A DNA stretch of 64,000 nucleotides from Muscardinus avellanarius (GCA_963383645.1 OY726571.1:78780476-78844475); one strand, 5' to 3'. Numbered from the stretch's first letter, positions 21,032 to 33,189 are shown. A program made the numbers and translations. The notes: generated by a model not told the origin, from the sequence alone.

Positions 21032-21829
21032 CCATGATGGTGAGGAAGATGGTATGTGGAGGGAAGATGATAGAATTGGAGAAATAAGTCAGAGCTGGCA
21101 GCCTGACACAAAGGAAAGAAAAAGAAAAGGCCAGCAGAGAAGTGCTTTGCCACATAGAAAGAAAACAGAAGTGTAGTTAAGACAGCGCCAGGGAAAGATG
21201 CTTCAGAGTCATGTTGCCATATTAGCTATGGGAGGTTTCAGGGGTGGTGTACAATTAAGCTCTCTTGCTTTACCTATGTGGGGGGCAGTAATAATGTTAC
21301 TGGGTATCTCATTCTATTGTAGAAAAAAACCAACTATGTAATAATTGTCATAGTAAATTTATAATATTTTATACCTCAAATTGTACACAAACCCTAGGTA
21401 TTGTTCTCTTAAGTGCTTATAATCTTAATTTTTTTTCCCAATGACTTTATGTTTTTTTTTCAATGACTTAATGTTAATCTTTGCATACCTTAACAGAACT
21501 GTAACAAACTTGGAAAGGATTTGTATTAAAGATAATCAAGTTCAAACTTAAAAAGAACTTGGACGACTAACTTAAGTGGTACTAATTTAAGTGGTAAAAT
21601 AAATGGACATTTCATTTGCCATTACCACGTTGATTAGGATTTTGGTTGTGAGTAACAGAGAACTGAGTCAAGGCAGACAAAACACGTGCCTAAGAAGTCC
21701 ATGTTATGGTTCAGAATTAAGAAATGGGAAAATTCTGAGACAGGCACATATCTCATCTGCATTATCTTTATTCCTAGATAATCCTTTGTATGTGCTGGTA
21801 AAAATGACTACCTGCAAATGCATGCCTAC
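21032..21829. other. Unassigned sequence
   Basis: AT-rich with T runs near 21430 and 21454. No gene recognised. Confidence 0.5.
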
Positions 21830-22038
21830 TTTTTTTGTGTGGTACTGGGGATGAAACCCAGAGGCATTCTACCTCAGAGCTTACATCCTCAACCCATGTT
21901 TTATTCTTTATTTTGAAACAGGGTCTCACTGAGTTGCAAAGAACCTCACTAGGTAGCTGAGGCTGTCTGCAAACCGCCATCTTCCTATCTCAGCTTCCCG
22001 AATGCTGGGACTACAAGTATGCGCCACCATGCCCAGTG
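21830..22038 (-). mobile_element. B1-dID SINE with target-site duplication
   Basis: GGTACTGGGGATGAAACCCA...CTCAGAGCTTACATCC, GAAACAGGGTCTCACTGAGT and head TGCGCCACCATGCCCAGT. Short direct repeat ATGCCTAC at 21822-21829 and 22039-22046. Confidence 0.93.
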
Positions 22039-22164
22039 ATGCCTACATTTTCTAAAGGGTCACCACGAGGCATCTTGAAGAAGCATTAAAAGCCCTTATG
22101 GATGCACTGGAAGTATTGCATCTGCTTTCTTTTCCTAGTATGTAATGAGTGAAACACTTAGCTG

Positions 22165-22785
22165 GGGTATAGAATAGTGTCCAGTGGTGCAAGGGTTAGC
22201 ATGATATGGCCATTGGGCTCAATCTGGTCTGCAGTCTGCTTTTGCAAATTAAATTTTGCAGGAACACAGCCACACCTATTGATTACATATAGTCTGTGTT
22301 ATAGTTTGAGTCTGGAATGTCCTTCAAAGACTCATGTGTTGAGGTCTTGGTCCACAGCTGTTGGTGCTATTGAGAGGTGGTGAGAACTTTAAGGAAATGG
22401 GGCTAGTTGGAAGAGATGGGTCACTTGAAGCACACCCTTGAAGAAGATATTGGGCACCTTTTCCCTCCCTGGTCTCTCCTGCTTACGGCCACCGCTAGCT
22501 GCTCTGCCATGACATTCCACTATGATGTTCTGCCTCACCACAGGCCCCCAAACAAAAGAGCCCTGGACTGAAACCATGAGCCAAAATAAATATTTCCTCC
22601 TTTAGGTTGTTTATATCAGATACTTTGTCACAGTGATGGAAAGCTGACTAATACCTATGCTTTCAGGTTACAATGACAGAGTTCTAAAGCTGTAACAGAG
22701 ATCACAGGGCTCACAACATCTAAAATATTTATTAACTTGTCTTTTACAGGAAAAGTTTGTTGAACACTACCCTGGAGGGTTCTAG
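22165..22785 (+). mobile_element. DNA transposon relic split by a MaLR LTR
   Basis: The left half (GGCCATTGGGCTCAATCTGG, TCTGCTTTTGCAAATTAAAT, GGAACACAGCCACACCTATT) and the right half after the LTR (CAATGACAGAGTTCTAAAGC, AACATCTAAAATATTTATTA, CTTTTACAGGAAAAGTTTGT) are consecutive parts of one well-known mammalian repeat (ggcccgctgcctgtttttgtaaataaag... to ...ggccctttacagaaaaagtttgc). The LTR at 22297-22654 therefore inserted into an older element. Family name not certain. Confidence 0.7.
22297..22654 (+). mobile_element. MaLR-type solo LTR
   Basis: Complete LTR: starts TGTTATAGTTTGAGTCTGGA, contains AAAGACTCATGTGTTGAGGT, CATGAGCCAAAATAAATATT (polyadenylation signal) and CACAGTGATGGAAAGCTGAC, and ends ACTAATAC. 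No internal ERV sequence is attached. Confidence 0.85.
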
Positions 22786-23177
22786 TCTCAGCAGTTGACT
22801 CCTTGGATATATTTTCTCATCTTTACAACAAAGATCACAGACTAAATGATCCCCAAGACCCTTTTTTGAATACCATTGCTGATCCTGTGAGGGCGTTTGA
22901 TTCTATTTCTAATGTTGCTGAATGTACAACTTAGTGGCCTGGCATTTTATTCTCTTTTCTGCAAAAAAAAAAAACTCATGCCTCCTCAGACAGTAAGAAT
23001 TCTGCTTAGTCATAGAAGCTTCCAAAATCATTTTCTCCAATTTAAAAAAGCTGGATTGAAAAGTATCCATTAAGTCACACACACTGTGGTTGAAAGCATC
23101 TCTTTTATGCATTGTGTATACTGTAGCATACATTCAGCTTCTCAGGTAGCAAGGGAAGGACCTTCCACAGTGATATA
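22786..23177. other. Unassigned sequence
   Basis: No gene or repeat recognised. It has an A run at 22964-22974. Confidence 0.5.
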
Positions 23178-23522
23178 CAGTTGTCCTTATTGGCTTAAGG
23201 GAGATTGGTTTCAGGACCCCCATGAAGAGAAAAAAATCTGTTGATGCTCAAGTTCTTTATTCCCAATCGCATAGTGTTTGCATATAACCCAGACACATCT
23301 TTCCATGATCTTTAAATCATTTCTAGGTTACTTTTAATACCTAGTGCAAGGTGACTGCTATATAAGTAGTTTTTATATATTGTTTGTATTGTTTAGGGAA
23401 TAATGACAAGAAAAATAGAGTCTATGCCTATTCAGTACAGACACAAGCTTTTTTCTGAATATCAATCTGTGGTTGGTTCAGTCTTCAGCTATAGAACCCA
23501 TGGAAGCAAAGAGCTGAGTGTA
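23178..23522 (+). mobile_element. MER2-like Tigger transposon relic
   Basis: CAGTTGTCCTTATTGGCTTA, GGTTTCAGGACCCCCATGAA, TTTGCATATAACCCAGACAC, TTTAGGGAATAATGACAAGA and CTGTGGTTGGTTCAGTC follow the MER2 order in plus orientation. It is the counterpart of the antisense copy at 18820-19145. Confidence 0.8.
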
Positions 23523-24877
23523 TTATACACATCAACATAGGGAACGGGGCTCTTCTCTACCGTGGAGAAGATGAAATGGCAGGCAGGAGATGAAATGTGG
23601 AATTATGGAATGGAAGAATGAGAACAAGACCTCTGAGACTCAGACTGTTATAACAGTGAGAAAAATGACTCTTGGTCAGTGTGCACCTCCTATGTTGTCT
23701 GTCTTTTGTGTTTAGCTTTCAAAGTCTCAAGTGATAGGTTTTAGGAACCTTGGGTAATGAAGTAATTTTAAGAAGTTAAACTATATTAAATAAAGACAAA
23801 ATTCTTGAGGAAGCTTGTCCTTCGTCTTTTACTCTTCTCTGGTTTTGGTTCTAGTTTCTCAGCCCAGTGAAGCGGCCCTTTGCCTTCTTTGCTTTCTATG
23901 ACTCGCTTTGAAGTCAGCATTGGTGGCAATAGTAATTGAGTTATCTATGTGCTTATGACTTTGTTGAATATCTACGTATGTACATTCTCTAACCGTATAA
24001 CCCTATGGCACCCTAATAGGGGACCATAGTTCATATGTTGTACATTTTGTTTGTGTGGGCTCAGTGGGTAGATTTAATATATTTAGCATAGTATCCCAAT
24101 TGCCAGCCTTTGGGGGAGGGCTCTATATTTATGTTAAGATGGCAATATTTCTGCTTTCTGCTTTAATGAAGAGCTGATCAGAGATAGTCATAAGTGTCTG
24201 TTCCTTTTTGCGTCGTACTGACAAAACTACTTAATTGTTGAGCTCAGAGGTTGAATCTAGGCATTTTATGTCATTTCAAGTATTCCCTAGCACTTTAAAG
24301 CATAAATATCTAACTATCCTCAATAATCTGAGAACAAAAATAAATATTTTAACAAGAAAAAAGTATGCCGATGACAAGTTATGACTTAATAAAGGAAGAC
24401 AAGGAATGGTCTCTGTAGACCAAGAGAAAATGGGGTCTCAGATGTATCTGCAACTAAAGGAATGTTATGGATGTAAAAAGCAGCTCAGCCAAAAATGAAA
24501 AATAAAAAACCCCAAAGCTTCATGTTATTGTAACACTAATGCACATGGAAAAAAAAAGTATAAATCAGTTTTGCTGGTTCCCATTTAATATTGATTCACT
24601 TTATTTTTATAATTATTCTGCCTGAACGATTTAACTTCACACATAACACAATGACCTTCACGGCCTTAAAGAAGTAACATGAAAAATAGAAGTAATATTC
24701 AAAAAAAGGTATGAAATGGCTGAAAGGTATGATCTCAGGACACTGACAGAGATGAGCAAGAAATGAGTAACCTCTTTGTCTACATTTGAACCTAGTTTCC
24801 CCTGCGAGCCTCTGAGAACTGGGCCTCCTCTACCTTCCTGGGACATGCCACCCTTTCCACACCCCCGGGTGTTTACC
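23523..24877. other. Unassigned sequence
   Basis: Mixed-composition DNA with no persuasive exon. Small open frames such as 24658-24846 (minus) lack support. Confidence 0.5.
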
Positions 24878-25257
24878 AGCTCAGAAGCTCTCGGCTGCCA
24901 TTCTTTGGGAGATTCATGGAGGTTCTGTTATGTAGGCATGACTGATGGTGCACAGCCATTAGTAAGCAGCTCCATCTCCAGCCTTTCTTTCCTCTAGGAA
25001 GGTGAGGGGTTGGGGCTCTAGGTTCCAGCCTTCCAGTCACGTGGCTGGTTTCTCTGTCAACCACAGTCCTCATCTGGAAACTATCAAGGGGCCCAAAAAG
25101 CGCTGCCTGTCCGGTAGAAAGTGCCTTCTTATGAATTTTAAAAAAGATACTCCTCTGATGCCCATTGCTCAGAAAATTTCCCAGGGTGTTAGAGTTCTTG
25201 TGCCAGAAATAAGGGACCAAGGAGGAAAACATGTTTATTTTTACATTATTGTATCAT
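24878..25257 (+). mobile_element. Old mammalian LTR-like repeat
   Basis: TTTGGGAGATTCATGGAGGT, TATGTAGGCATGACTGATGG, GGTGAGGGGTTGGGGCTCTA, AACTATCAAGGGGCCC, AAGATACTCCTCTGATGCCC and GAGTTCTTGTGCCAGAAATA occur in the order of a common old mammalian LTR. I cannot name the subfamily. The overlapping open frames here are incidental. Confidence 0.5.
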
Positions 25258-26559
25258 GAGTGGGATGTGGCAGGCAAGCTGGGCCTTGGAAGAGTTCCCA
25301 AGAGTATCTCATGAATCAGTATGGTGAAGAAGATATGGAAGGTTCTCTGTGTGATCAACAGAGGTCTGGATCCTTAAGCATGAGTCAGAACTGAAGCTCT
25401 GCTGAAGAAGAGAAGGGATGGAAGTATTAATGTAAAAGAAGCCATGCGGGTCTATTACTGTGCAGGTATGTGCCAGGGTAGAGAGGCCAGAATAACTATG
25501 GTGCCACCAAAGACCAATTTCCTCTTAGCTCCCACTCCTTTGATGCCTCAGTTATGTGCCCCCCCAAACTTCAGGACACACTAGCCCATAATATTTTAAG
25601 CTAAAGAAATTTGAAAAAACTGTGGAATCAGGAGCTTCATCTCTCCTTCCTCTCACCCTTTTCCTGTGAGATGGGTCATAAAGCTCACAAGGATGCTCTG
25701 GCCTCCCCTTGAGCAGGTCATAGTACCTTGACTTCAGAGGAGCCCTCCCTGTGCCCAGGAAAAATGAACCTGCTTCTCTCTCAAAATGCAGGGCCATAGA
25801 GGAGAATCTGAACACACAGTCCTGGGTAAGTCAACTTCGATCGGTGTATCTACTTTTCTCTTGTTAATCTGTCTTCCCTTATAGGGGCCTTGACCAAGAA
25901 CCTAGTGGTAGGTGAGGAAAATGTATTTATTTTTCCCCCTACAGATAAGCATAAAAGGAGAAAGGGAGGAATCTCAGAAGTGGATAAAATGATTGGAGTT
26001 CAGAAAACAATATGCCAAAATCTAACTTGGGCATGCTGAACACTTTTAATGAAGGTCTTGGAAGCTGACATAGAATCATTGTGTCTCCCTCCTTCCCTAT
26101 TTCTCCCCCAACCCCACAGCAAGGAGCACTCTCTGGAGTTTCTTATGTGACTGAAGGAAGTTCTTCCAAAAGAAATGTAATTATTTTGTACCCTTTTTCT
26201 AATGATCTCATTAACCAGGGAAGATAAACTCATAGAAAGAGATGAAAAGATCCTCATCTATTCTCCCACTTGGGAGAATTGATCTGCCCAATAAATAACA
26301 CAACCATTGTTCCTAATCCCATCCTGCCCCTCAACCTCCCCTTTACGTCTCGCCACCTCGGCCAGAGCCCAGAGGAACTTTATCCTGGCCAACTATCTGC
26401 TCCGCAGGCCCATTTGTTTCTCCTAAAAATCACTTCCTACCCCTCTAAAGTTCCCTGCATCCCTCTCTTCTCTCTGCCTTAGAAAGAAGGCATTTCTGCC
26501 CCCACCGGATGCCCTTCATTGAGTGTTATGTGTTATGCGGGTCCTGTGCATACCTGTAT
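25258..26559. other. Unassigned sequence
   Basis: GC-balanced DNA with several 70-90-codon open frames on both strands (for example 25552-25815 minus, 26000-26257 minus, 26270-26482 plus). None shows domains, matched splice sites or protein-like composition on the strand read. Confidence 0.45.
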
Positions 26560-26975
26560 ATTAACACACCTGGGTACTTTTTATCTTGTTACTCTCTGTA
26601 CTATTGTTTTTATTAATTTATTTTTCATTTTTATTAGTGCATTGTATTTATACATCATAATGGGGTAAAAAACTTGTGTAGACATGAATGCATACATCAC
26701 CCAGCCAGCCCCCACCCAGTCCCCACCTCACTCCCTGCCCATCCCTCCCTCCCATGCTTGGTTTAGTGGTTGACTTCGATATGAATAAGTACATCATGCG
26801 CTTTAAAGCGTTTCCCCCCCCCCATCCCCACAGTTAGGTTGCCTTATTTGCTCCTCCATAGGATCTCTTTTTCACCTGGAGTTCCTCCTATGACCCCTTT
26901 CACCCTAGCTTTCACATATTAGGGAAAGCATCCAATTCCTTACATTTTTGTGACTGACTATTGTTTCTTCCCCCC
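26560..26975 (-). mobile_element. Old L1 3' region (antisense)
   Basis: TTTTTATTAGTGCATTGTAT, ACATCATAATGGGGT, a C-rich stretch (CCCAGCCAGCCCCCACCC...) and a second C run at 26813-26827, then AGCATCCAATTCCTTACATT resemble the antisense L1 3' UTR with its polypurine tract complement and GCTTAT-type ORF2 end. Diverged. Confidence 0.5.
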
Positions 26976-27107
26976 CCCCAGTAGGATCAACTATGCTATT
27001 TCAGAAGGAAAGTTTGAATTTTCCTACAAAATTAAGAGCCAAGGATCAAAGGTTCAAAAGCAAAAGTAGGTCTTAATATACAAAAGAAAAAGACATATCT
27101 ATATTTG

Positions 27108-27180
27108 CAGTGCTGGGGATTGAACCCAGAACCTCATACATGCTAGGTAAGCACTCAGCCACTGAGCTACACCCCCAGTC
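27108..27180 (-). mobile_element. ID SINE monomer
   Basis: CAGTGCTGGGGATTGAACCC, TACATGCTAGGTAAGCACTC and CCACTGAGCTACACCC. Close to the ID consensus and little diverged. An A-rich tail is not visible on the expected (left) side beyond AAAAGAAAAAGA. Confidence 0.88.
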
Positions 27181-27541
27181 TCAAAAGCCCCACTTGAACC
27201 AGCCATTTCTCAGAACTTTATAGAGGCTAAGAACCACTTCATCTTCTCCAGTCTCCCTTCCTTGTGTATGAGAAAACTTTTGTCTGGTTTGGGAGTGCAG
27301 GGGCCTGGCTTTCTTTATCACGTATACTCTCAAGACTACTGCTTATTATCTTTTTCCATTCCTTCCTGAAAACTAGGCTTTTGCAGCAGGAATTGGTCCC
27401 ATTCATCTTTTTCTTTTAGCCCTGTGCTAGGTTTTATCTTCTCTAGAGCAATGAATAAAACACGCTCCAGCTGAATAAATGGGGCAAGGATCAAGGAATA
27501 CAAGCTAATATTTCAAAATATTATCCTGCCGTAAATAAAAG
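27181..27541. other. Unassigned sequence
   Basis: Nothing recognised. Confidence 0.5.
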
Positions 27542-27554
27542 ATGGTTTGTATGG

Positions 27555-27665
27555 CAGTGGCGCAGTCACGGGAGAGGGAAAGGCCACCTTATTCACTATG
27601 CAAGTCCCGGGCTTTCCTGGGGGCAGGAGGGGACTGCGCGGCAGCAGTAGCGCGGGGTCTGGAAG
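27555..27665. promoter_or_regulatory. Small CpG-rich patch
   Basis: In otherwise CpG-poor surroundings this 110-base stretch has clustered CpGs (GTGGCGCAGTCACGGG, GTCCCGGGC, GGGACTGCGCGGC, AGTAGCGCGGGG). It overlaps an open frame (27542-27748) without homology. It could be a small CpG island with promoter or enhancer activity, or a remnant of GC-rich unique sequence. No TATA box, splice donor or transcript evidence is visible. Confidence 0.25.
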
Positions 27666-27749
27666 TCCTGCCTGTTGGCTCACTGGATTGGCCTGGTCTA
27701 TCTGAATTTAGGGTCAAGTTTTTGGTAAACGCACCAACTCATTTCTAAG

Positions 27750-29824
27750 ATGCAGAACAGATTGCTCACACGCACTCTTCGCTGCACCGATTCACCATCT
27801 GCAGGGAGAGCCCACATTGGAAGGGCAGAATACTGGGCATTGTGTAGGAACTGGAAGCCCCACCTTCAAGTTCTGCTTCTGCCTCTAATTAAGGTCTTCC
27901 CTCTGTATTTAGTAACGACCTTCTTTGTGTCTTATTTAAAAAAAAAATTAATAGAGAAGCGGGTTGCTTTTCAAGATTTATATTTCAGTTTTTGTCTGGG
28001 CAACATTGGGTTGTAAGAAAAGAACGTGACTTGGACCCTGAAAATGTAGGGGATTGAGGTTACAGAGGATGTCTTGGAGTTGCTAGACAGAGGAGAATGG
28101 GAGTTTCAGTGGGGTGTTCTTTGGAAGATAGGCATGCCTTACTTGGCAGTTTTTTCTTAAAGCTGATCATGTTCACTTTTTTTTTAATGTTATCTTCAGT
28201 CAAGCTTTGTTGCTTTTTCATAACATATTTCTGCAGGTACCATTCCTAGCATCCCTGTGAAGTACGACTTGCCCAGCCTTTGAAAAGCTCATTCTTGCTT
28301 TTCAAGGACAAGGTTAAGTGAAACCAACTAAATCCTTCTACACTCAGATCCCATTTGGGCTCCTGAGAAGATCAGCCTGAACTGTTGGATTTGATTTGTA
28401 TTTCTGCTACAAAACTCTACCCAGCTGGAGCTATAGCCTTGTTGCTTGGGGTATGTATTAAACAGAGCCCACATCGGTCCGGTCTGTAGAAAATCCATAA
28501 CAGAATCCTCAGTCCCATCAGGGTTGTATTTTGTATTTGCATTAGGGGGCACTTTTTATTTTAACAGGATGGTTTAAGAGAAATAACTCGGGCATTTTAA
28601 ATGATAGCTTTAAAACGTGGGGGCGGGGGAAATGAGAACACTTGACCTTTTCTCCATAAAAACGAATTGGTTTTCAGGCTTAAACTTTTGACAGAGAAAG
28701 AGAGAGAGAGAATATGAGAATATATCCTTATTTGGTAATAAGTACTCCTTAGAAGGACAGTATATTCATTTCATCTTCCTTGTTCACAGGCCCGGTTTGA
28801 GGGGTTGTGACCACAGGGCAGGGAGACCTCTGGAGCTGAGAGTCTGGAAGCAGGTAGCTCTGAGGGCACTTAAGCAGGTGCTCAATAATGTATACAGTCT
28901 GAGTGCAAAGTTTAATTAGATTCAATTAAATCCAAAGGAGTTCACTGAGCAGCAACCATGCATCTGCCCCTGTGCTTCATGCCACAGCAGCGGGAAGGCT
29001 TGACGGCCACGGGAGTTGGGAATGAGAAGGGACAGAGGGTGTCTGCTTCCCCTCCTGCCAGAGTTTCCAGCCATCAAAGACCCCTGTCGTTGCCTTCTTT
29101 CTCCCATGCATTCCATTGAAATATTTGGTTTACTACACCAAATTCCTTAATGGGATGTTATTTTTATATCAAAGAGGGTGATTCTGCCAAACAGAGATAC
29201 TGATCGGGAGAAAAAAATATACACAAGCTTTACACTACATGCACTGATTTCAGCCAACAGCAAAGACATATGATCGTGTTTCTACTGCGTGGTCCTCTGC
29301 TGTTTCAGAGGTGAAGGTGGGTTAGATACCTCTACTCTGCTCTTTCTGTAACAGATCACAGTTAACGGGCCACTGGGATATTGTTTTAGGTTGCTACCTA
29401 TGGGCCAAACCTCACGTCAGAGAGGTGGTAAGATAAAGACAGGTGTATTTAGATGCAAAAGTCTGGGCTTTGAGACCTTCAGTTTTCTCACCAATGGGGT
29501 CTCTGCCTGCCACTTCTCTCTTTTTCTTTCAATTATTTAATTCATAGTTACTATTCAGTAAGGGAACAGCATTACATCCCAGTCTTAGCAGAATGAAACT
29601 CCCCCAAATGGCTAAGTTCAGTGGCATCTACGTCACCTCCAACTAAGGAGTGGCACTTACACACCACTTCCCAGTGCAACAGCAACCCAGCAACACCTCA
29701 ATGGCCCTAACAAAAACCCTGTTTCTCAATGGCACTCATTTATTTCCCTGTTTATTTAGCCTAAGACTACTCAAAGAAATGGCAACTTTGATTCTAGCAT
29801 CAGGAGTAGATCAGTAGTTAAGAA
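27750..29824. other. Unassigned, largely repeat-free sequence
   Basis: About 2 kb with no clear interspersed repeat except a short GA run (28692-28710). Candidate non-coding conservation could lie around 28330-28560 and 28890-29270, but no open frame, splice pair or RNA structure is convincing. Confidence 0.4.
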
Positions 29825-30025
29825 GGACAGGGAGAAGGGATGAGGAGAAATTGTAGATGGCGCAGGGTTTCTCTTCGGGGGACTGAAATGGTCTAGAATT
29901 AGACCGATGATGGTTGTACAGTTCTGTACCTATATTAAAATTAAGCCAACTGTACAGACAATTAAAATGTGGATTTTGTTGTATTTATAATGTGCCTCCA
30001 TAACACTGTTTTTAAAAGTGAGCAC
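29825..30025 (+). mobile_element. Old L1 3' end
   Basis: GACTGAAATGGTCTAGAATT, GATGATGGTTGTACAGTTCT, GTACAGACAATTAAAATGTG and TAATGTGCCTCCATAACACT match the familiar L1M 3' UTR end (tgatggttgcacaactctg...aattgtacac...tgaattatatctcaataa). Confidence 0.7.
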
Positions 30026-30467
30026 CTCCTAAAGTAGAATGGAGTAAGAGAAGTGGCGTAGCATCCAGGGGGCTGCGGCTGCACACAGTGGGTCATCAGT
30101 CAGGCAGCTTTGTGGCGGGGCCAGGTTGACACTCACCCTGGGAGGATGGTGCCCTGCCAGGCAGGCATCCCGTTAGTAGCAGCAGGCATTAGAAGATGAA
30201 GCAATTTTCCCGCTGCTAGTATGATTTTATTGACTTAAGTTTTAATTTTCTTTCTTGCTATTTTTTTTCTTCACCTTCTTAGTCACTAAAGCATGAACAT
30301 CTGTGTGTTTCAGTCGTCTTTCCAGAAAGCAATAAAGAGGGTTTGTTTAATTCCTACCTTCTAGATCTTTGGATTATCAACACCTCTCAGCAGCTTAAAT
30401 AAACATGAACCTTTGAAACAACATTGAAAAGGATTATAAATAATAGAACTATAATATGCATCTGCTG
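30026..30467. other. Unassigned sequence
   Basis: Nothing recognised. Confidence 0.5.
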
Positions 30468-30963
30468 TGGACCAAATATGTTCCCCTCTCATATTTTTAT
30501 GTTGAAGTCCAAACTCCCAATGTGATTGTATCTGGAAATAGTATCTGTAAGAGGCAATTAATATGGGATGAGTTCTTGGAAGTAGGGTGCTAATCTAATG
30601 GGGCTGTAACCTTTGAAGAGGAAGAGATACGCAGCGTGTGGTGGTGCACTCAGGTGATCCTAGCACTTGGGAGGTTGAGGCAGGAAGACTGCAGGTTAGA
30701 GATCAGCCTTAGCAATTTAGAGAGACCCTATCTCAATAAAAAGGGGGAGCTAGGATAGTAGCTCAGAGGTGGCATATCCATGGGTTCCATCTCCAGTAAC
30801 ACACACAAAAAAATAATAAAAAGAAAAAAAGACTCCCCACCACCAGGGTGGATATAGTAAGAAGGTAGAGGCCCTCCAAGAGCCCAGTCAGACAGCCTCA
30901 CTCAGATTTTCAAGCCTTCAGAACTGGGATACATTTTTGCTGTTTAAGCTAACCAGTGGGTAG
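30468..30963 (+). mobile_element. MLT1-type LTR split by a SINE
   Basis: The first part (CTGTGGACCAAATATGTTCC, TTATGTTGAAGTCCAAACTC, GGCTGTAACCTTTGAAGAGG) and the second part (GTAGAGGCCCTCCAAGAGCC, CAAGCCTTCAGAACTGGGAT, TTTTTGCTGTTTAAGCTAAC) are consecutive MLT1 segments. A SINE interrupts at 30631. Confidence 0.75.
30631..30830 (+). mobile_element. B1-dID SINE
   Basis: GCAGCGTGTGGTGGTGCACT...GTTGAGGCAGGAAGACTGC, GAGACCCTATCTCAATAAAA, GATAGTAGCTCAGAGGTGGC...CATCTCCAGTAACAC and an A-rich tail. Strongly diverged, so an older member. Confidence 0.88.
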
Positions 30964-32760
30964 TTTTTTTTCTTTGTTGTTGGGAAAACCCAAGCTAGTT
31001 CGCTGTCTTTCCAGAGAAAGAGAGCTTTGCCAACATGTTGAGAGCATCCACTTCTTTATAATAATAGATGTTCTGAAATATCCATGCCAGGTTGTTACCG
31101 TTTCAGAGATAAGGACAGACTTATTTTTCTTTTATTTTCTAACCCTCTTTCCCAACCTCTCTTGGGGTTTTCTTATTCATGTAACAAGAGGATGAATTGC
31201 TTGCAGCAGAAAAGCATCATTTTAATATGCTTTAAGTAAAATTTCTTGGAAATATTTGTTCATTAGAATACCTGTGTGGAATCAGCCTGGCCTGCAGCCC
31301 TCCACAGTTAAGTCCCTCAATGCGATGGCGTTTTACTTCTCTGCATTTCTCGAATCTGTTCTCTCAGCTCTTTCTTTTTCCCCCATGCCTTTTTTTTTTT
31401 GTCAACATCATTTTTCATGTGGATTATAATAATTCCACGATCTCCTTTGCCTACACCTTCGCCCGTCCATGGCTTTCAGTTGCAGGAAAGCAGCCCAGGT
31501 CCCATGTCTCCTTCTGCAGTCTCAGGTTCTCATCTCCTCTGTCATCCCTTGTCCTAGGCGCATCCCCACCTGCTGTGCACAAAGAAGCCCCCAGCACCCG
31601 CTGCTGTTCTGTCTCTGTTTTTCTGAGGGGTCTTTTTTTTGTATGTTTGTTTCTGCAATGTGTTTACTTCTGTACACGCAGATCCATTTCTTCTCTCTAC
31701 AGTTTACGCAGCAATTGTGGATAGGAATAACTTACACTTTCTATTTTAAACCACTTATATTACTATAAGTTATATTTTGTGATTTATATTTTATTCTTGG
31801 GCGAGCAAAAGTACGTACTTGTTCATTGTTACTTCAGAGCCACAGGTATAAACTAAAATTATCTTAGGTAAATAAATAGTGGTGCTTATCTCTTTTCCAC
31901 CTAGAACTTTATACTCTGATTCCTTTAAGAATCTTAATAACAAGCCTGAATTCCCATCTTTCGCACCTGAAGCTGTATATACCTTAACTGTAATGTACTA
32001 AACTGATTGTTTTATATTTTGGGTACTCATCCTGATTTTCAAGTATAAAGAAAAAGGAGTGATTAGATCTTTCTCATCTTTTGAGGATCAGCACTTAGCC
32101 CAGGATGGTAGAGATCAGGGAATCAGGAAGAGAAAAATATCGTATTGGGTTTTCCTTACTAATTTTCAAATAGCAGCAGAGAGGTTGGTGAGCTGTGTGG
32201 AGCTTTACTAGACATATGCTGAAGGGGAGACCTTTGAAGTGCTGGGTCCTCTGGTATAGAAGGTTCTTGGAAAGACCCTAAGTTTTTGTTTGAGAGGTAC
32301 ACAATGAAAACACATTAAAAATAAATAGAAAAACATTCACAACAATGAATGTTAAACCCAGATTCAAATCAGCAAAATACCTGATCAGATAAAAGTGATC
32401 TTCTAACTTAACTATCAGCAATTATAAGCAAAATTATAAGCAAAACTTAATTATATATGTTGCTTAATTATAAGCAAAATTAAACCCAAGTCCAAGAAAA
32501 TATAATCTAGAACTTTAAATTATCTCTTTGTATATACAGTGCTTGACACATAATAAAAAAGGGTTAAGCACACCAAAGGACGAGATAAATTAAACAAAAA
32601 TGAAAAGAAATAACCAATGATCGTACAAGTTCTCCATGTACTGCAGGGAACAAATGAGGTCCTTAAAATGTCTCTGGTTAATATACTCAAGAAATTAAAT
32701 GTTAATTAAGGAAAATAACAGAGAACTAAATTATATAAAAATAAAATAACTGAAGTCAAG
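30964..32760. other. Unassigned sequence
   Basis: 31320-31770 is pyrimidine-rich and gives long plus-strand open frames (134 and 99 codons) that overlap in different frames and are phenylalanine/serine/leucine-rich from composition. They are not credible proteins. 32300-32760 is A-rich and may be an old L1 piece. An open frame at 30956-31195 is likewise unsupported. Confidence 0.45.
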
Positions 32761-32791
32761 ATTATATATATACATATATATATATATATCA
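32761..32791. repeat. (TA)n microsatellite, short
   Basis: TATATATATACATATATATA-type run of about 30 bases. Confidence 0.85.
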
Positions 32792-32974
32792 GTTTAATAG
32801 CAAACTAGACATTAAAAGAGGATTGAAACTGAAACCTTAGGTTTCTTTTTATTTCTTCTGAAGGTCAATCAGAGAAAATATTAATACAGGAAATGAAAAT
32901 AACGTGGAAAAGAAGAAATACATAGATAACAGTGAATTAGTTTAACACACATGTAATCAAAATCTTAGAGGAGA

Positions 32975-33173
32975 GCCGAGCGTGGTGGCGCACTAATCCC
33001 CATGGTTGGGAGGCAGAGACAGGAGGATCGCACTGGTTCGAAGCCAGCCCTGTTGGCTTAAAAGACCCAGTTTCCAAAAAAAATAAAAAATTATAAAATA
33101 GGTCTGGGAGTGTAGCCCAGAGGTAGAAGGGCTTCCAGGAACCCCAGTACCACCACCAAAAAAAAAAAAAAAA
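32975..33173 (+). mobile_element. B1-dID SINE, short-B1 subfamily
   Basis: GCCGAGCGTGGTGGCGCACT, CAGCCCTGTTGGCTTAAAAG, TCTGGGAGTGTAGCCCAGAG, then CTTCCAGGAACCCCAGTACC and 16 A. Carries the diagnostic GGCTTAAAAGACCC junction and TTCCAGGAACCCC variant. Little diverged; the first B1 segment has a 5-nt gap. Confidence 0.95.
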
Positions 33174-33189
33174 GTCAAATTAAAATTTG

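Noticed and set aside
18820..23522. Opposed MER2-like copies considered as the ends of a larger composite transposon
   Set aside because: Intervening 4 kb holds unrelated repeats, and the copies are diverged independently; no shared target-site duplication is visible.
31320..31768. Overlapping 134- and 99-codon open frames
   Set aside because: Overlap in different frames of a pyrimidine-rich stretch; Phe/Ser/Leu bias is compositional.
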